A stretch of 64,000 bases of DNA. Origin: Rikenella sp031549665 (GTDB lineage Bacteria > Bacteroidota > Bacteroidia > Bacteroidales > Rikenellaceae). A program made the position numbers and the translations under genes. The stretch covers positions 22,677-86,676 of the forward strand of contig JAVBPJ010000011.1 in assembly GCA_031549665.1 (NCBI GenBank), given 5' to 3'. Position 1 is the stretch's first letter, and the number at the start of each line of letters is the position of its first letter. Shown in pieces: positions 51,290-59,956 of the stretch. Under the pieces are notes generated by a model, which made no database searches, was not told the DNA's origin, and saw only the letters and a program-made list of their open reading frames with translations.

Positions 51290-51667
51290 ATGAAGAAAAT
51301 TGCCATCGCCACCGCGGCCGCTCCCGCCGCCGTAGGACCGTACAGCCAGGCCATCGAGGCCGGCGGAACGCTCTACATCTCGGGGCAACTCCCCATCGAC
51401 CCCGCCACCGGCAAAATGGCCGAGGGAATCGAAGCGCAAACCCGCCAATGCCTGGCCAACATCGAGGCGATTCTCGCCGCAGCCGGCTACGGCAAGGAAC
51501 AGGTGGTAAAATCGACCGTTCTGTTGAGCGACATCGCCCACTTTGCCGCCATGAACGGGGTGTACGCCCAGTTCTACACCGAAACGCCGCCCGCCCGGGT
51601 TGCCTACCAGGTGGCCGCGTTGCCTTTCGGAGCGCTGGTCGAGATCGAGACCATCGCCGTGAAGTAG
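51290..51667 (+). CDS. ridA: RidA family reactive intermediate deaminase
   Basis: The ATG at 51290 (MKKIAIATAAAPAAVGPYSQAIEAGGTLYISGQLPI) gives 125 residues of normal length. The conserved GPYSQA, SGQLPIDPATG, TPPARVAYQVAALPFGALVEIE and the Arg in PPARVAY are present. RidA hydrolyses 2-aminoacrylate and related imines released by PLP enzymes. It is followed 10 bases later by a VWA gene on the same strand. Confidence 0.96.
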   Translation: MKKIAIATAAAPAAVGPYSQAIEAGGTLYISGQLPIDPATGKMAEGIEAQTRQCLANIEAILAAAGYGKEQVVKSTVLLSDIAHFAAMNGVYAQFYTETPPARVAYQVAALPFGALVEIETIAVK

Positions 51668-51677
51668 CGAAGCAGCG

Positions 51678-52547
51678 ATGAACCGCGCGGTACGCATTAC
51701 CGAGGATTGCCCCACGGCGTTCCTGCTGCTGGTCGATCAATCGGGATCGATGGCCGAAACGACCCTGTGGAACGGCGCAAGGGTCTCGAAAGCAGAGGTC
51801 GTGAGCGAGGCGATCAACGCCCTGCTCGGCGAACTGGCGGCCCGCACGCGGCGCGACGACCGCTACCGCCACTACTACGACCTGGCCGTGGCGGGCTATT
51901 GCGGCTCGGAGGTCGGTTCGTTGCTTCCCACGCTGGGCGACTCGCCTTTCCTTTCGCCCGAGCAGTTGATCTCGAACACCGTAGAGGTGCGAACCCTGCA
52001 ACGCGAACGGCTCCTGCCCGACGGACGCACCGTCGTCACCCAAACCCGCCAACCTGTTTGGGTAAAACCGCGCTCCGAGTGGAACACTCCGATGGTGGGC
52101 GCGCTGGATTTTGCCTGCGAAGCGATGAAACGCTGGTGCGCCGCCCATGCCGGACTCCCCTGCCATCCGCCCACGGTGATCCATATTTCGGACGGCGAAG
52201 CCACCGACGGAACGCCCGCCGAGGCGGCCGCCGCTGCAGCCCGGCTCAGGCGGCTCGGAACCTCCGAGGGCCCGCTTTTATTCCTGAACATCCACCTGAG
52301 CAGCTCCCCGGACGCCCGTCCGGTTCTCTTTCCCGCCCGGGCCGACGAGTTGCCCGAGGATCGCTACGCCCGCCTGCTGTTCGACCTTTCGAGTCCCGTT
52401 CCCGAATCGTTCTACCCCGAAATCGAGGCCCTCACCGGACGTCCGGCCCCGGCCGACGGTGTGCGGGGCACGGCTTACAACGCAGAGATGATCGACCTGG
52501 TGCGCATGATGAACATCGGCACCGACACCACCGGATTGCTGTTATGA
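51678..52547 (+). CDS. VWA domain protein with intact MIDAS
   Basis: A 289-residue soluble protein. The MIDAS metal site is complete: DQSGSM (D-x-S-x-S) near residue 21, the Thr in SEWNTPMVGAL near 140, and the Asp in HISDGEATDGTP near 175. No signal peptide or membrane helix is seen, so it acts in the cytoplasm. The length and long insert between first and second MIDAS parts resemble cytosolic TerY-like VWA proteins. Its stop overlaps the start of the WG-repeat gene in ATGA, so the two are translated together. Function unknown. Confidence 0.85.
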   Translation: MNRAVRITEDCPTAFLLLVDQSGSMAETTLWNGARVSKAEVVSEAINALLGELAARTRRDDRYRHYYDLAVAGYCGSEVGSLLPTLGDSPFLSPEQLISNTVEVRTLQRERLLPDGRTVVTQTRQPVWVKPRSEWNTPMVGALDFACEAMKRWCAAHAGLPCHPPTVIHISDGEATDGTPAEAAAAAARLRRLGTSEGPLLFLNIHLSSSPDARPVLFPARADELPEDRYARLLFDLSSPVPESFYPEIEALTGRPAPADGVRGTAYNAEMIDLVRMMNIGTDTTGLLL

Positions 52548-53329
52548 CCCCGCGCTACCCCACCCTGACCGACTACCTGGAAGCGATGGCCAACCCCGAC
52601 GGGCGCTTCCGCACGCTCACCCGCTGCACGCCGCTGCTCGACCGCACGGGAGGCCCCCGTTACCGCTCCGCACGCGGACGCATTGTCTTTGCCGTGCTGC
52701 TGGGCGAGCAACGCGGCGAACTCACCTGTTTTCTGTCGGCCGAAGCGGCCGCCCGCCGTCCCGACGCACTTCCCGGGGAGATCTACGTCTTCGACCGTTC
52801 GGGTCGGGGAACCTACTATCCGGCGGCTTACCGGGCCGCAACTCCCGCCGATTCCGCACCCGGACTTCGGGCGGCCGAGGCGCAGGGGCTGTTCGGCTAC
52901 CTCGACTCCGCAGGCCGTTGGGCCATCGCCCCTGCGTTCAAGTGGGCGGGCGATTTCGGCGAGGGACGGGCCGCCGTGCAAAACCAGCAGGGGATGATGG
53001 GACTGATCGATGACACCGGCAAACCGATGATCCCCTGCGAATACGACGACCTGTCGTGGGACGGATCGCGCTTTGCTTACGTCGAGTACGAGGGACGGTG
53101 GGGTTGTTTGGGCCGGGAGGGAGAGACCGTCGTTCCGTTGCAGTACGACTGGATGGGCGAGTTTTCCGAAGGGTGGGCCGTGGTGCAACAACAGGGGCGG
53201 CACGGATTCGTCAACCAGCGGGGCGAACTGCATCCCGCGGGGCTGTGCTACGACAACGCGTGGTCGCTCTCGGGCGGCGTAGCCCAAGTGGTACGGGACG
53301 GTGTGCGCGAGGTGGTTCGTTTCGACTGA
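52544..53329 (+). CDS. WG-repeat (KWG) protein coupled to the VWA gene
   Basis: ATG at 52544 overlaps the VWA stop. The product has 261 residues: an N-terminal globular region of about 115 residues without known motifs, then five WG-type beta repeats (LFGYLDSAGRWAIAPAFKWAGDF, MMGLIDDTGKPMIPCEYDDLSW, RWGCLGREGETVVPLQYDWMGEF, RHGFVNQRGELHPAGLCYDNAW). No signal peptide is visible. WG repeats form beta-stacks that usually bind other proteins. The coupling suggests it is the partner or ligand of the VWA protein. Confidence 0.85.
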   Translation: MTPRYPTLTDYLEAMANPDGRFRTLTRCTPLLDRTGGPRYRSARGRIVFAVLLGEQRGELTCFLSAEAAARRPDALPGEIYVFDRSGRGTYYPAAYRAATPADSAPGLRAAEAQGLFGYLDSAGRWAIAPAFKWAGDFGEGRAAVQNQQGMMGLIDDTGKPMIPCEYDDLSWDGSRFAYVEYEGRWGCLGREGETVVPLQYDWMGEFSEGWAVVQQQGRHGFVNQRGELHPAGLCYDNAWSLSGGVAQVVRDGVREVVRFD

Positions 53330-53624
53330 CCTTGCAGGCTTCTCCTCCGGACGGATCAACATACGCAATGCGAATTAAGAGTTGAAAATGTGTTTGTATA
53401 TTTCGCAATTTACTGATTGTTAATACTATGAACTTTGCAAGCAAAGTTCACAGCCCGCAGCCACCCCGGGCGGAGGGCTGATCGTGCGCCTTCGGCTTCG
53501 ATTTACGCCCACCGCTGGCTGCGGACTGAAAACAGAATCGTGCGACTATTCGATTTAATTAGCTTGTTTATAATCAGTTGATGAATTTATCTGACTTATT
53601 TTAACCCTTAATTCACATACGAAT
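53330..53624. other. structured intergenic region without gene
   Basis: No ORF is supported. Two inverted repeats stand out: TGAACTTTGC-AA-GCAAAGTTCA (53429-53450, 10-bp perfect stem) and CCGCAGCCA (53455-53463) pairing with TGGCTGCGG (53516-53524) around a GC-rich 52-base interior. AT-rich sequence follows to 53624. Confidence 0.5.
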
Positions 53625-53657
53625 AAAAAGAGGCGACCCCGTTGGGGTCGCCTCTTT
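53625..53657 (-). terminator. terminator after rpoD
   Basis: A 14-bp perfect stem AAAGAGGCGACCCC, loop GTT, complement; on the minus strand it is followed by TTATT after a T-run, and on the plus strand by TTT. Confidence 0.8.
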
Positions 53658-53715
53658 CCGACAAGTACCGCCGGAAGTTCGCGCCGGAACGGCCCTGCGG
53701 GCCGCCCGCGCCGGA

Positions 53716-54576
53716 CTATCCGAGGTAGGTTTTAAGTTGCTTGCTGCGCGAGTTGTGGCGCAGGCGGCGGATGGCTTTCTCTTTGATCTGGCGCACCCGT
53801 TCGCGGGTCAGGCCAAACTGTTCGCCGATCTCTTCGAGGGTCATTTCGGCGGCGCCGATCCCGAAGAAATACTTGATGATGTCGCGTTCGCGGTCGGCCA
53901 GCGTGGCCAGGGCGCGTTCCACTTCGGTGGAGAGCGATTCGTTCATCAGGCTGCGGTCGGCGTTGGGCGAATCGGAGTTGATCAGCACGTCGAGCAGGCT
54001 GTTGTCTTCGCCCTCGGCAAAGGGGGCGTCGACCGAAACGTGGCGACCCGAAACACGGAGCGTATCGGCTACCTTTTCTTTCGGCAGGTCGAGGATCTTG
54101 GCCAGCTCCTCGGGCGAGGGGGTGCGTTCGTGTTCCTGTTCGAACCGGGCGAAGGCTTTGTTGATTTTATTCAACGAGCCCACCTGGTTCAGCGGCAGGC
54201 GCACAATGCGCGACTGCTCGGCCAATGCCTGCAGGATCGATTGGCGGATCCACCAAACGGCGTAGGAGATGAACTTGAATCCGCGCGTTTCATCGAATTT
54301 TTCGGCGGCCTTGATCAGCCCCAGGTTCCCTTCGTTGATCAGGTCGGGCAGGGTCAGCCCCTGGTTCTGGTACTGCTTGGCTACCGACACCACGAAGCGG
54401 AGGTTGGCTTTGGTCAATTTTTCGAGGGCTTGTTGATCTCCTTTTTTGATCCGTTGGGCCAGCTCTACCTCTTCTTCTACGGTAATCAAATCTTCACGAC
54501 CAATCTCCTGAAGGTATTTATCGAGCGAGGCGCTCTCGCGATTGGTGATCGATTTGGTGATTTTAAGTTGTCTCAT
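53716..54576 (-). CDS. rpoD: primary RNA polymerase sigma factor of Bacteroidota type
   Basis: A 286-residue sigma-70 protein, the short form that lacks region 1.1 and the non-conserved insert. Region 1.2 is SLDKYLQEIGREDLITVEEE, region 2 has NLRFVVSVAKQYQNQGLTLPDLINEGNLGLIKAAEKFDETRGFKFISYAVWWIRQ, region 3 has LPLNQVGSLNKINKA, and region 4.2 has MTLEEIGEQFGLTRERVRQIKEKAIRRLRH. This form recognises the TAnnTTTG/TTTG promoters seen across the window. The gene follows htrA by 25 bases. Confidence 0.97.
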   Translation of the reverse strand: MRQLKITKSITNRESASLDKYLQEIGREDLITVEEEVELAQRIKKGDQQALEKLTKANLRFVVSVAKQYQNQGLTLPDLINEGNLGLIKAAEKFDETRGFKFISYAVWWIRQSILQALAEQSRIVRLPLNQVGSLNKINKAFARFEQEHERTPSPEELAKILDLPKEKVADTLRVSGRHVSVDAPFAEGEDNSLLDVLINSDSPNADRSLMNESLSTEVERALATLADRERDIIKYFFGIGAAEMTLEEIGEQFGLTRERVRQIKEKAIRRLRHNSRSKQLKTYLG

Positions 54577-54601
54577 GCGCGGGTTATTCTGTTGTCTGCG
54601 G

Positions 54602-56077
54602 TTATTGCACCAGGCGGTAGCTCACGGATTTCCCATTGGGATAGAGTCCGTCGATGGAGCGGGGTTTGTCGGTAATGCGGTTCAGGTCGTTGTAGTCGCC
54701 GACGGGTTGGTCGTTGATCGAGGTGATGATGAATCCCCGTTGGATCTGCGCCTTGGCCAGCACGCCTCCGGGGTTGACTGACACCACTTGCAGGCCCGAT
54801 TTGATTCCCAACTCTTTTTTCTGCTTATCGGTAACGGGGCGGAAGGTCCCTCCCAGTTCTTCGGCCAGGTCGACGCTCTCTTTCGAGACCAATTCGGCCT
54901 TTCCGGCCCTATTACGCAGGGTAACTTCGATTTGTTTCACATCGCCCCCTCTTTTCACCGTGATGGTGATTTTATCGTTGGGGCGGAACTTGGCGATGGT
55001 CTCCTGTACGTCGCCCTGCGACTGCATGGCTTTGCCGTTGATGTGGGTCAGCACGTCGCCTTTTTTGATGCCTGCGGCTTCGGCGGCTCCGCCGGGGGCC
55101 ACTTCTTCGATGTACATGCCGCCAGGGGTTTTAATGCCGGTTTGTTCTCCCCGTTCTTCGATCCATGCGCTGTTGATCTCGCGGTACGAGATTCCCAGCA
55201 GGGCCCGTTGCACCACGCCGTATTCGCGCAGGTCGGTAACCACCTTGCGGACAATGGTCGAGGGAACGGCAAACGAGTAGCCCGCATAACTTTGGGTGGG
55301 CGAAAGGATCACGGTGTTGATGCCCACCAGCTGCCCGTCGACGGTAACCAGGGCTCCTCCGCTGTTGCCGGCGTTGACGGCCGCGTCGGTTTGGATGAAC
55401 GATTCAACGCCCATCTGCGACGGAATCACGCCCAGGCTGCGGCCTTTGGCGCTGACGATCCCGGCGGTTACGGTCGAGGTGAGTCCGTATGGATTCCCGA
55501 TGGCCAGCACCCATTCGCCGAGTTTCAATTCATCCGAGTTGCCGAAAGGAAGGGTTTTAAGCCCTTTGGCTTCGATTTTAATCAGGGCGATGTCGGTGGC
55601 AGGATCGGTTCCGACGGTCGTGGCTTTGTGGATCGACCCGTCGTGCAGGGTAACGATCAGTTCCGAGGCGTTCTCAACCACGTGGTTGTTGGTAACGATG
55701 TATCCGTCCTCGGAGATGATGACTCCCGAACCGCCCGAACGGCGCTCCTGCGGCTGCTGTTGGGGCTGGCGTTGGGGGGTGCCGAAAAAGAGTTCGAAGG
55801 GGTCGCTGAAACCACCGTACGAGGGGGTCGTTACCTTTTGGCGTTTTTCGATGTTGACCACGGCCTCGACCGCCTGCTCGGCGGCGGTGGTGAAGTCGGG
55901 CAAAAAGCCTTGCGGGGTCCCCGGCGAGGCCGCAAAATGGGCCGATGCCTTGGGGTCGGTGTACCGGATGGTTTGACTCAGGTCGGGCAGGGTCCATTTG
56001 GTCACCGCGAAAGCGGTCAATGAGCCGGCCGCAACCGACAGCGAAATGCTCAGCAGAATCAGGTGTTTTCTCTTCAT
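54602..56077 (-). CDS. periplasmic serine protease/chaperone HtrA (DegP-type)
   Basis: A 491-residue exported protein (hydrophobic start MKRKHLILLSISLSVAAGSLTAFA). The trypsin-like domain has His in VTNNHVVEN (about residue 132), Asp in DIALIKI (about 163) and Ser in NAGNSGGAL (about 240), all intact. Two PDZ domains follow (IEEVAPGGAAEAAGIKKGDVLTHING; VVSVNPGGVLAKAQIQRGFIITSIND). It degrades or holds misfolded envelope proteins. It is upstream of rpoD in the same orientation, separated by 25 bases, so it may contribute to rpoD transcription. Confidence 0.95.
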   Translation of the reverse strand: MKRKHLILLSISLSVAAGSLTAFAVTKWTLPDLSQTIRYTDPKASAHFAASPGTPQGFLPDFTTAAEQAVEAVVNIEKRQKVTTPSYGGFSDPFELFFGTPQRQPQQQPQERRSGGSGVIISEDGYIVTNNHVVENASELIVTLHDGSIHKATTVGTDPATDIALIKIEAKGLKTLPFGNSDELKLGEWVLAIGNPYGLTSTVTAGIVSAKGRSLGVIPSQMGVESFIQTDAAVNAGNSGGALVTVDGQLVGINTVILSPTQSYAGYSFAVPSTIVRKVVTDLREYGVVQRALLGISYREINSAWIEERGEQTGIKTPGGMYIEEVAPGGAAEAAGIKKGDVLTHINGKAMQSQGDVQETIAKFRPNDKITITVKRGGDVKQIEVTLRNRAGKAELVSKESVDLAEELGGTFRPVTDKQKKELGIKSGLQVVSVNPGGVLAKAQIQRGFIITSINDQPVGDYNDLNRITDKPRSIDGLYPNGKSVSYRLVQ

Positions 56078-56198
56078 TGCAATAACAGTTTTAGGGTGTT
56101 AAAAGGTTCAGAGTAAACGTCTTCTCATGGGCAAAGGGTGTATTTATACGTGGGTATAACGAATGGGTACGCGGTTTTAGTGTCTGCGGCGCAATTTT

Positions 56199-57416
56199 TT
56201 ACCGCCCGAAGGCTTGCCGAAGCCGTTCCACCTCGTCGAGTTTTTCCCAGCCAAAAAACTGGATGCCGTTTTCGAGGTAGGGTTCCCGGCCAAAGTGGCC
56301 GTAAGCGGCCGTGGGTGCAAAGATAGGATTTTTTAGTCCGTAGCGCTCCACAATTTTCGCGGGACGCAGATCGAACAGCGATTCGATCTTTCGGGCTATT
56401 TCGCCGTCGGTCATGCCCACGCGCGAAGTTCCGTAGGTGTTCACAAACAGGCTTACCGGACGGGCCACTCCGATGGCGTAGGCCACCTGGATCAGCACGA
56501 TGTCGGCCAGGTCGGCGGCCACCATGTTTTTGGCGATGTGCCGCGCGGCGTAGGCGGCCGAACGGTCGACCTTCGAAGAGTCTTTGCCCGAGAAGGCTCC
56601 GCCGCCGTGTGCGCCGCGCCCTCCGTAGGTGTCGACAATGATTTTGCGGCCGGTGAGGCCGGTGTCTCCGTGCGGCCCGCCGATCACGAACTTGCCCGTG
56701 GGATTCACGTGCAGGATGTAGTCGTCGTGCAGCAGACTCAACAGCAACTTGTTGCCGCGCTGTTCGAGGGTTTTCTTCACACGGGGCATCAGAATCCGCT
56801 CCACGTCGCGGCGGATTTCGACCTGCTCCACGTCGGGGTCGTGCTGGGTGGAGAGGACGATCGTGTGGATGCGTTGCGGCCGCTTGTTGTCGTCGTACTC
56901 AACCGTTACCTGCGACTTGGCGTCGGGGCGCAGGTAGGGCATGGCGGAACCCTCCTTGCGGATGGCGGCCAGCTCCATCAGCAGGATGTGCGAGAGCATC
57001 AACGAGGCGGGCATCAGTTCTTTGGTTTCGCGGGTGGCGTAACCGAACATGATTCCCTGGTCGCCGGCTCCCTGTTCCTCGGTGATTTCGCGTTCGACTC
57101 CCTGGTTGATGTCGGGCGACTGTTCATGGATGGCCGAAAGCACGCCGCACGAGTTGCACTCGAACATGTAATCGGCCTTGGTGTAACCAACGCGGCGGAT
57201 CACGTCGCGCACGGTGTTTTGGACATCGACGTAGGTGTTGGATTTTACCTCGCCGCTCACCACCACCATGCCGGTGGTGCAGAGGGTTTCGACGGCCACC
57301 TTCGAGGTGGGATCGCCTTTGAGAAATTCGTCGAGCAGGGCGTCCGAAATTTGGTCCGCCACTTTGTCGGGATGACCCTCCGACACGGATTCTGAAGTGA
57401 ACAAATAAGTTCCCAT
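56199..57416 (-). CDS. metK: S-adenosylmethionine synthase
   Basis: The ATG at 57416 (MGTYLFTSESVSEGHPDKVADQ) gives 405 residues. The catalytic His is in SEGHPDKVADQISDA, the hexapeptide GAGDQG(I)MFGYA is present, and the P-loop-like GGGAFSGKDSSKVDRSAAY closes the site. It makes SAM from methionine and ATP. The leader of about 128 bases contains a probable SAM-II riboswitch, which would give feedback control by the product. Confidence 0.98.
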   Translation of the reverse strand: MGTYLFTSESVSEGHPDKVADQISDALLDEFLKGDPTSKVAVETLCTTGMVVVSGEVKSNTYVDVQNTVRDVIRRVGYTKADYMFECNSCGVLSAIHEQSPDINQGVEREITEEQGAGDQGIMFGYATRETKELMPASLMLSHILLMELAAIRKEGSAMPYLRPDAKSQVTVEYDDNKRPQRIHTIVLSTQHDPDVEQVEIRRDVERILMPRVKKTLEQRGNKLLLSLLHDDYILHVNPTGKFVIGGPHGDTGLTGRKIIVDTYGGRGAHGGGAFSGKDSSKVDRSAAYAARHIAKNMVAADLADIVLIQVAYAIGVARPVSLFVNTYGTSRVGMTDGEIARKIESLFDLRPAKIVERYGLKNPIFAPTAAYGHFGREPYLENGIQFFGWEKLDEVERLRQAFGR

Positions 57417-57469
57417 TGTGGTTTGATTTAAAGGGGTTTCACAAATGGGAAAGTCGGTCAATGAAAAAT

Positions 57470-57521
57470 GTTTGCTTTAGCATTTTTTCGTGTGGTTGCA
57501 ATCGACCAAATCTTTCCACGT
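57470..57521 (-). ncRNA. probable SAM-II (SAM-alpha) riboswitch aptamer
   Basis: On the minus strand, P1 GTGG (57519-57516), loop GATTTGG, joining TTGCA, P1' CCAC (57495-57492), an A-rich loop and the pseudoknot arm GCTAAAGC (57481-57474). This order and the conserved GATTTG, TTGCA and GCTAAAGC blocks match the SAM-II consensus as remembered. Just beyond it, GAAAAAATG and CATTTTTC could form a competing hairpin around GCTAAAGC, a plausible expression switch. The position before metK fits. Confidence 0.75.
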
Positions 57522-57550
57522 TTCGCCCCAGCCGAAGCCGAAAGCGGACA

Positions 57551-57558
57551 CAAAGGTA
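57551..57558 (-). promoter_or_regulatory. -7 box for metK
   Basis: TACCTTTG on the minus strand, with TTG 21 bases upstream (in GTTG), starts a leader of about 128 bases that contains the SAM-II aptamer. Confidence 0.65.
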
Positions 57559-57570
57559 TTAAACTTTCGG

Positions 57571-59946
57571 TTAGAATGGCAACCCGATAGCGAAATTCAG
57601 GGCCGTTTGCCCCACCGACCAGCCGCTGTTCCAGCGTTCGGGCTGCGGCACGTTGGGGTTGTGGATTTTGGCGCCCCAATCCAGACGGAGCAGCACGAAT
57701 CCGAAGTCGTAACGGAACCCGAGTCCTCCGGCCAGGGCCACCTGGCGGTAGAAGCTGTTGAATTTGAAACGCGCTTCGGGGTCCGACCCGGGGGCGTTCA
57801 TCCAAATGTTCCCCGCGTCGAGGAACAGGGCCATGCCAAATTCGCTCGCCACGCGGAAACGGTACTCCATATTGGCCTCCAGGCGGAAGTCGCCCAGCTG
57901 GTTCGGGTAGGTCGCGTCCGGATCGGTCGGCACCGAACCGGGGCCGAGGCTCCGCACCACCCATCCCCGCATCGAGTTGCTTCCTCCGGCAAAGAAGAGT
58001 CGTTCAAAGGGAAGGCTCTTCGAATTGCCGTAGGGGATGCCTCCGCCTATGAAAAAACGCCAGGCCAGTTGGGTTTCGTTGTTGAGTACGGTGCGCGCAC
58101 TCCATTCGGCGCTCATGCGTGCGTACTGGGCATAACGGATGCCGAACAGGGTGTAATAATCCTCCTGGTCGGGCGTGCCTGGGTTGATGGTGGTGGGGCT
58201 GCCCCACAGGTGGGCCAGGCCGTCGATCAGGTTCCCGTTTACGTCGGCATTCAGCCGGAACGCCTGGCTGTTGGCCTTGGGGTTCGGATTGGTCTGGTAG
58301 TAGTATCCGGCCGAGAGTCCGGCGATGATTTGCGAGGTGTAGCTGTTTCTCAGGTAGGGATTGTCGATGTCGGCCAGGAAATCGGGGTCGATCCACGGAA
58401 CGCTCACCACGTTGATGTCGAGGGGATTGATCTGGAATACCGCGCCGTTTTTGAGCGACCAGGCATACCCGAAAGTGGCGCTCACCAGCGTGCGGTTGTA
58501 GTCGGGCCTGCGCTGCAGGTTGTACGACAGGCTGACTTTGGTGGTCTGGCGGGCGAACTGGGTCAGTTTGTCGGCGCGTATCGGCAGCAAAAAGCGGGGG
58601 ATATCCAGCCCCAGATCGACTCCCAGTTCGTACGCGTCGTGGTTCCCTCGATTTTTCATCAACTCGTAGGCTCCGCGTACCCCCACCGAGAATTTTTCGG
58701 CCCCGCGCAGCAGGTTGAGGTTTTGGTATCGAAGCGCCAGCGCCGCCGAGTAGTAGTCGGCCGTGGTGGAGATTTCGGCCTCCTCGGTCAGGTTGTGGCG
58801 TATGGCGGGAGTACACTGTACCTGGCAAAGGAGCAGGCGTTCGCGGGTGGTGGCGTTTTCGCCCTCGGCATCGGCGCGGCTCACCCACACCGGCGGAGCG
58901 TCGGGATCGGTAATGTCCTGGAAAAGGATGTTGGAGCTGTACGACAGGTTGTGCAGATTGTCGACGCTTTTGAGTACGCTGCTGTGGTCGTACAGTTCGT
59001 TGGGGGAGAGCCGCAACGCCTCGGCCAGCACATTTTCGCGCAGTTCCAGCTCGCGTTGGAACACGATTTCGATCCCGTTGTACACGAGCGTATCCCAGGA
59101 CAGGGCGTCGGCCTCTTCCGCCGATTTGGTGGGATCGTATTCGGTGTTGACCACAATGCGGCCAATCCGGTAAATGGGGTGGTTTTCGAGCCGGGGACGT
59201 CCCTGATCGTCGATCGAGACGGTACGTCGGCGCAGGTGGAGTTTCAGGGAGACTTCGTGCGAGTCGGGCAACCCGATCGACGAATCGGCCTCGTACTCGA
59301 TGTAGGCCTTGTTGAAGTCGCGGTACCCCATGTTTTGCAGCCGTTCGGTGATCCGCTTCTGCTCGGCTTCGAGGGTCGGATAATCCAGAATCTGCCCCAC
59401 CCGCACCAACGAATTCAGCGTATCTTCGAGCAGAATGCCCCGCAGAAAGTTGTCGTCGATCTGGTACTCCATCCGCGCAATGGTGTAGGGCGGATTTTCG
59501 CGCACCCGGTAGGTAACCGTCGCGCGGCGCTTGCGGTAGGCAACCGTGTCGTCGACCCGGGCGTTCATGTAGCCCCGCGAGAGCAGGTAGGTAACCATCT
59601 GCCGGGCCGAACGGGCGGCCGCCACCGAATCGTAAATCACCGGAGGCTCGCCCACCTTATCGCGCCAAAAACGCTGCCATCCGTTGTGTTTCGAAGTGTC
59701 GGTGATGTTGTACATCCCCAGGTAGAAGTTGATTCCCAGCAGGTGGTTGTTGCGGCGTTGCTGGATGTAGGGGGTCAGATCGCCCTCCGTCACCCGTTCG
59801 CGCCGTTTGCCGTGTTCGTGGCTCTCGATCTCGACCCGATTGCGCTGCAACAGGGCCCGGTCTTCGGGCACATACCGCAACACGTTGCACGACCAGGCCA
59901 ACCAGGCCGCCGCCAACACACCGAGGTACTTGCCCGCCCGCTTCAT
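57571..59946 (-). CDS. tamL: TamL, BamA-like outer membrane lipoprotein
   Basis: A 791-residue protein with lipoprotein signal MKRAGKYLGVLAAAWLAWSC. POTRA-like repeats occupy about residues 30-300 (YVPEDRALLQRNRVEIES; YRVRENPPYTIARMEYQID; HPIYRIGRIVVNTEYDPTK). A 16-strand BamA-type barrel follows with the L6 motif region FFAGGSNSMRGWVVRSLGPGSV (R-G-W replacing the VRGF/Y motif) and a terminal strand QTALNFAIGLPF. It is the Bacteroidota counterpart of TamA and should act with a TamB protein in outer membrane assembly or lipid transport. It is preceded by a DUF4382 lipoprotein gene, 10 bases away. Confidence 0.92.
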   Translation of the reverse strand: MKRAGKYLGVLAAAWLAWSCNVLRYVPEDRALLQRNRVEIESHEHGKRRERVTEGDLTPYIQQRRNNHLLGINFYLGMYNITDTSKHNGWQRFWRDKVGEPPVIYDSVAAARSARQMVTYLLSRGYMNARVDDTVAYRKRRATVTYRVRENPPYTIARMEYQIDDNFLRGILLEDTLNSLVRVGQILDYPTLEAEQKRITERLQNMGYRDFNKAYIEYEADSSIGLPDSHEVSLKLHLRRRTVSIDDQGRPRLENHPIYRIGRIVVNTEYDPTKSAEEADALSWDTLVYNGIEIVFQRELELRENVLAEALRLSPNELYDHSSVLKSVDNLHNLSYSSNILFQDITDPDAPPVWVSRADAEGENATTRERLLLCQVQCTPAIRHNLTEEAEISTTADYYSAALALRYQNLNLLRGAEKFSVGVRGAYELMKNRGNHDAYELGVDLGLDIPRFLLPIRADKLTQFARQTTKVSLSYNLQRRPDYNRTLVSATFGYAWSLKNGAVFQINPLDINVVSVPWIDPDFLADIDNPYLRNSYTSQIIAGLSAGYYYQTNPNPKANSQAFRLNADVNGNLIDGLAHLWGSPTTINPGTPDQEDYYTLFGIRYAQYARMSAEWSARTVLNNETQLAWRFFIGGGIPYGNSKSLPFERLFFAGGSNSMRGWVVRSLGPGSVPTDPDATYPNQLGDFRLEANMEYRFRVASEFGMALFLDAGNIWMNAPGSDPEARFKFNSFYRQVALAGGLGFRYDFGFVLLRLDWGAKIHNPNVPQPERWNSGWSVGQTALNFAIGLPF

Positions 59947-59956
59947 CGTTCGCTTT

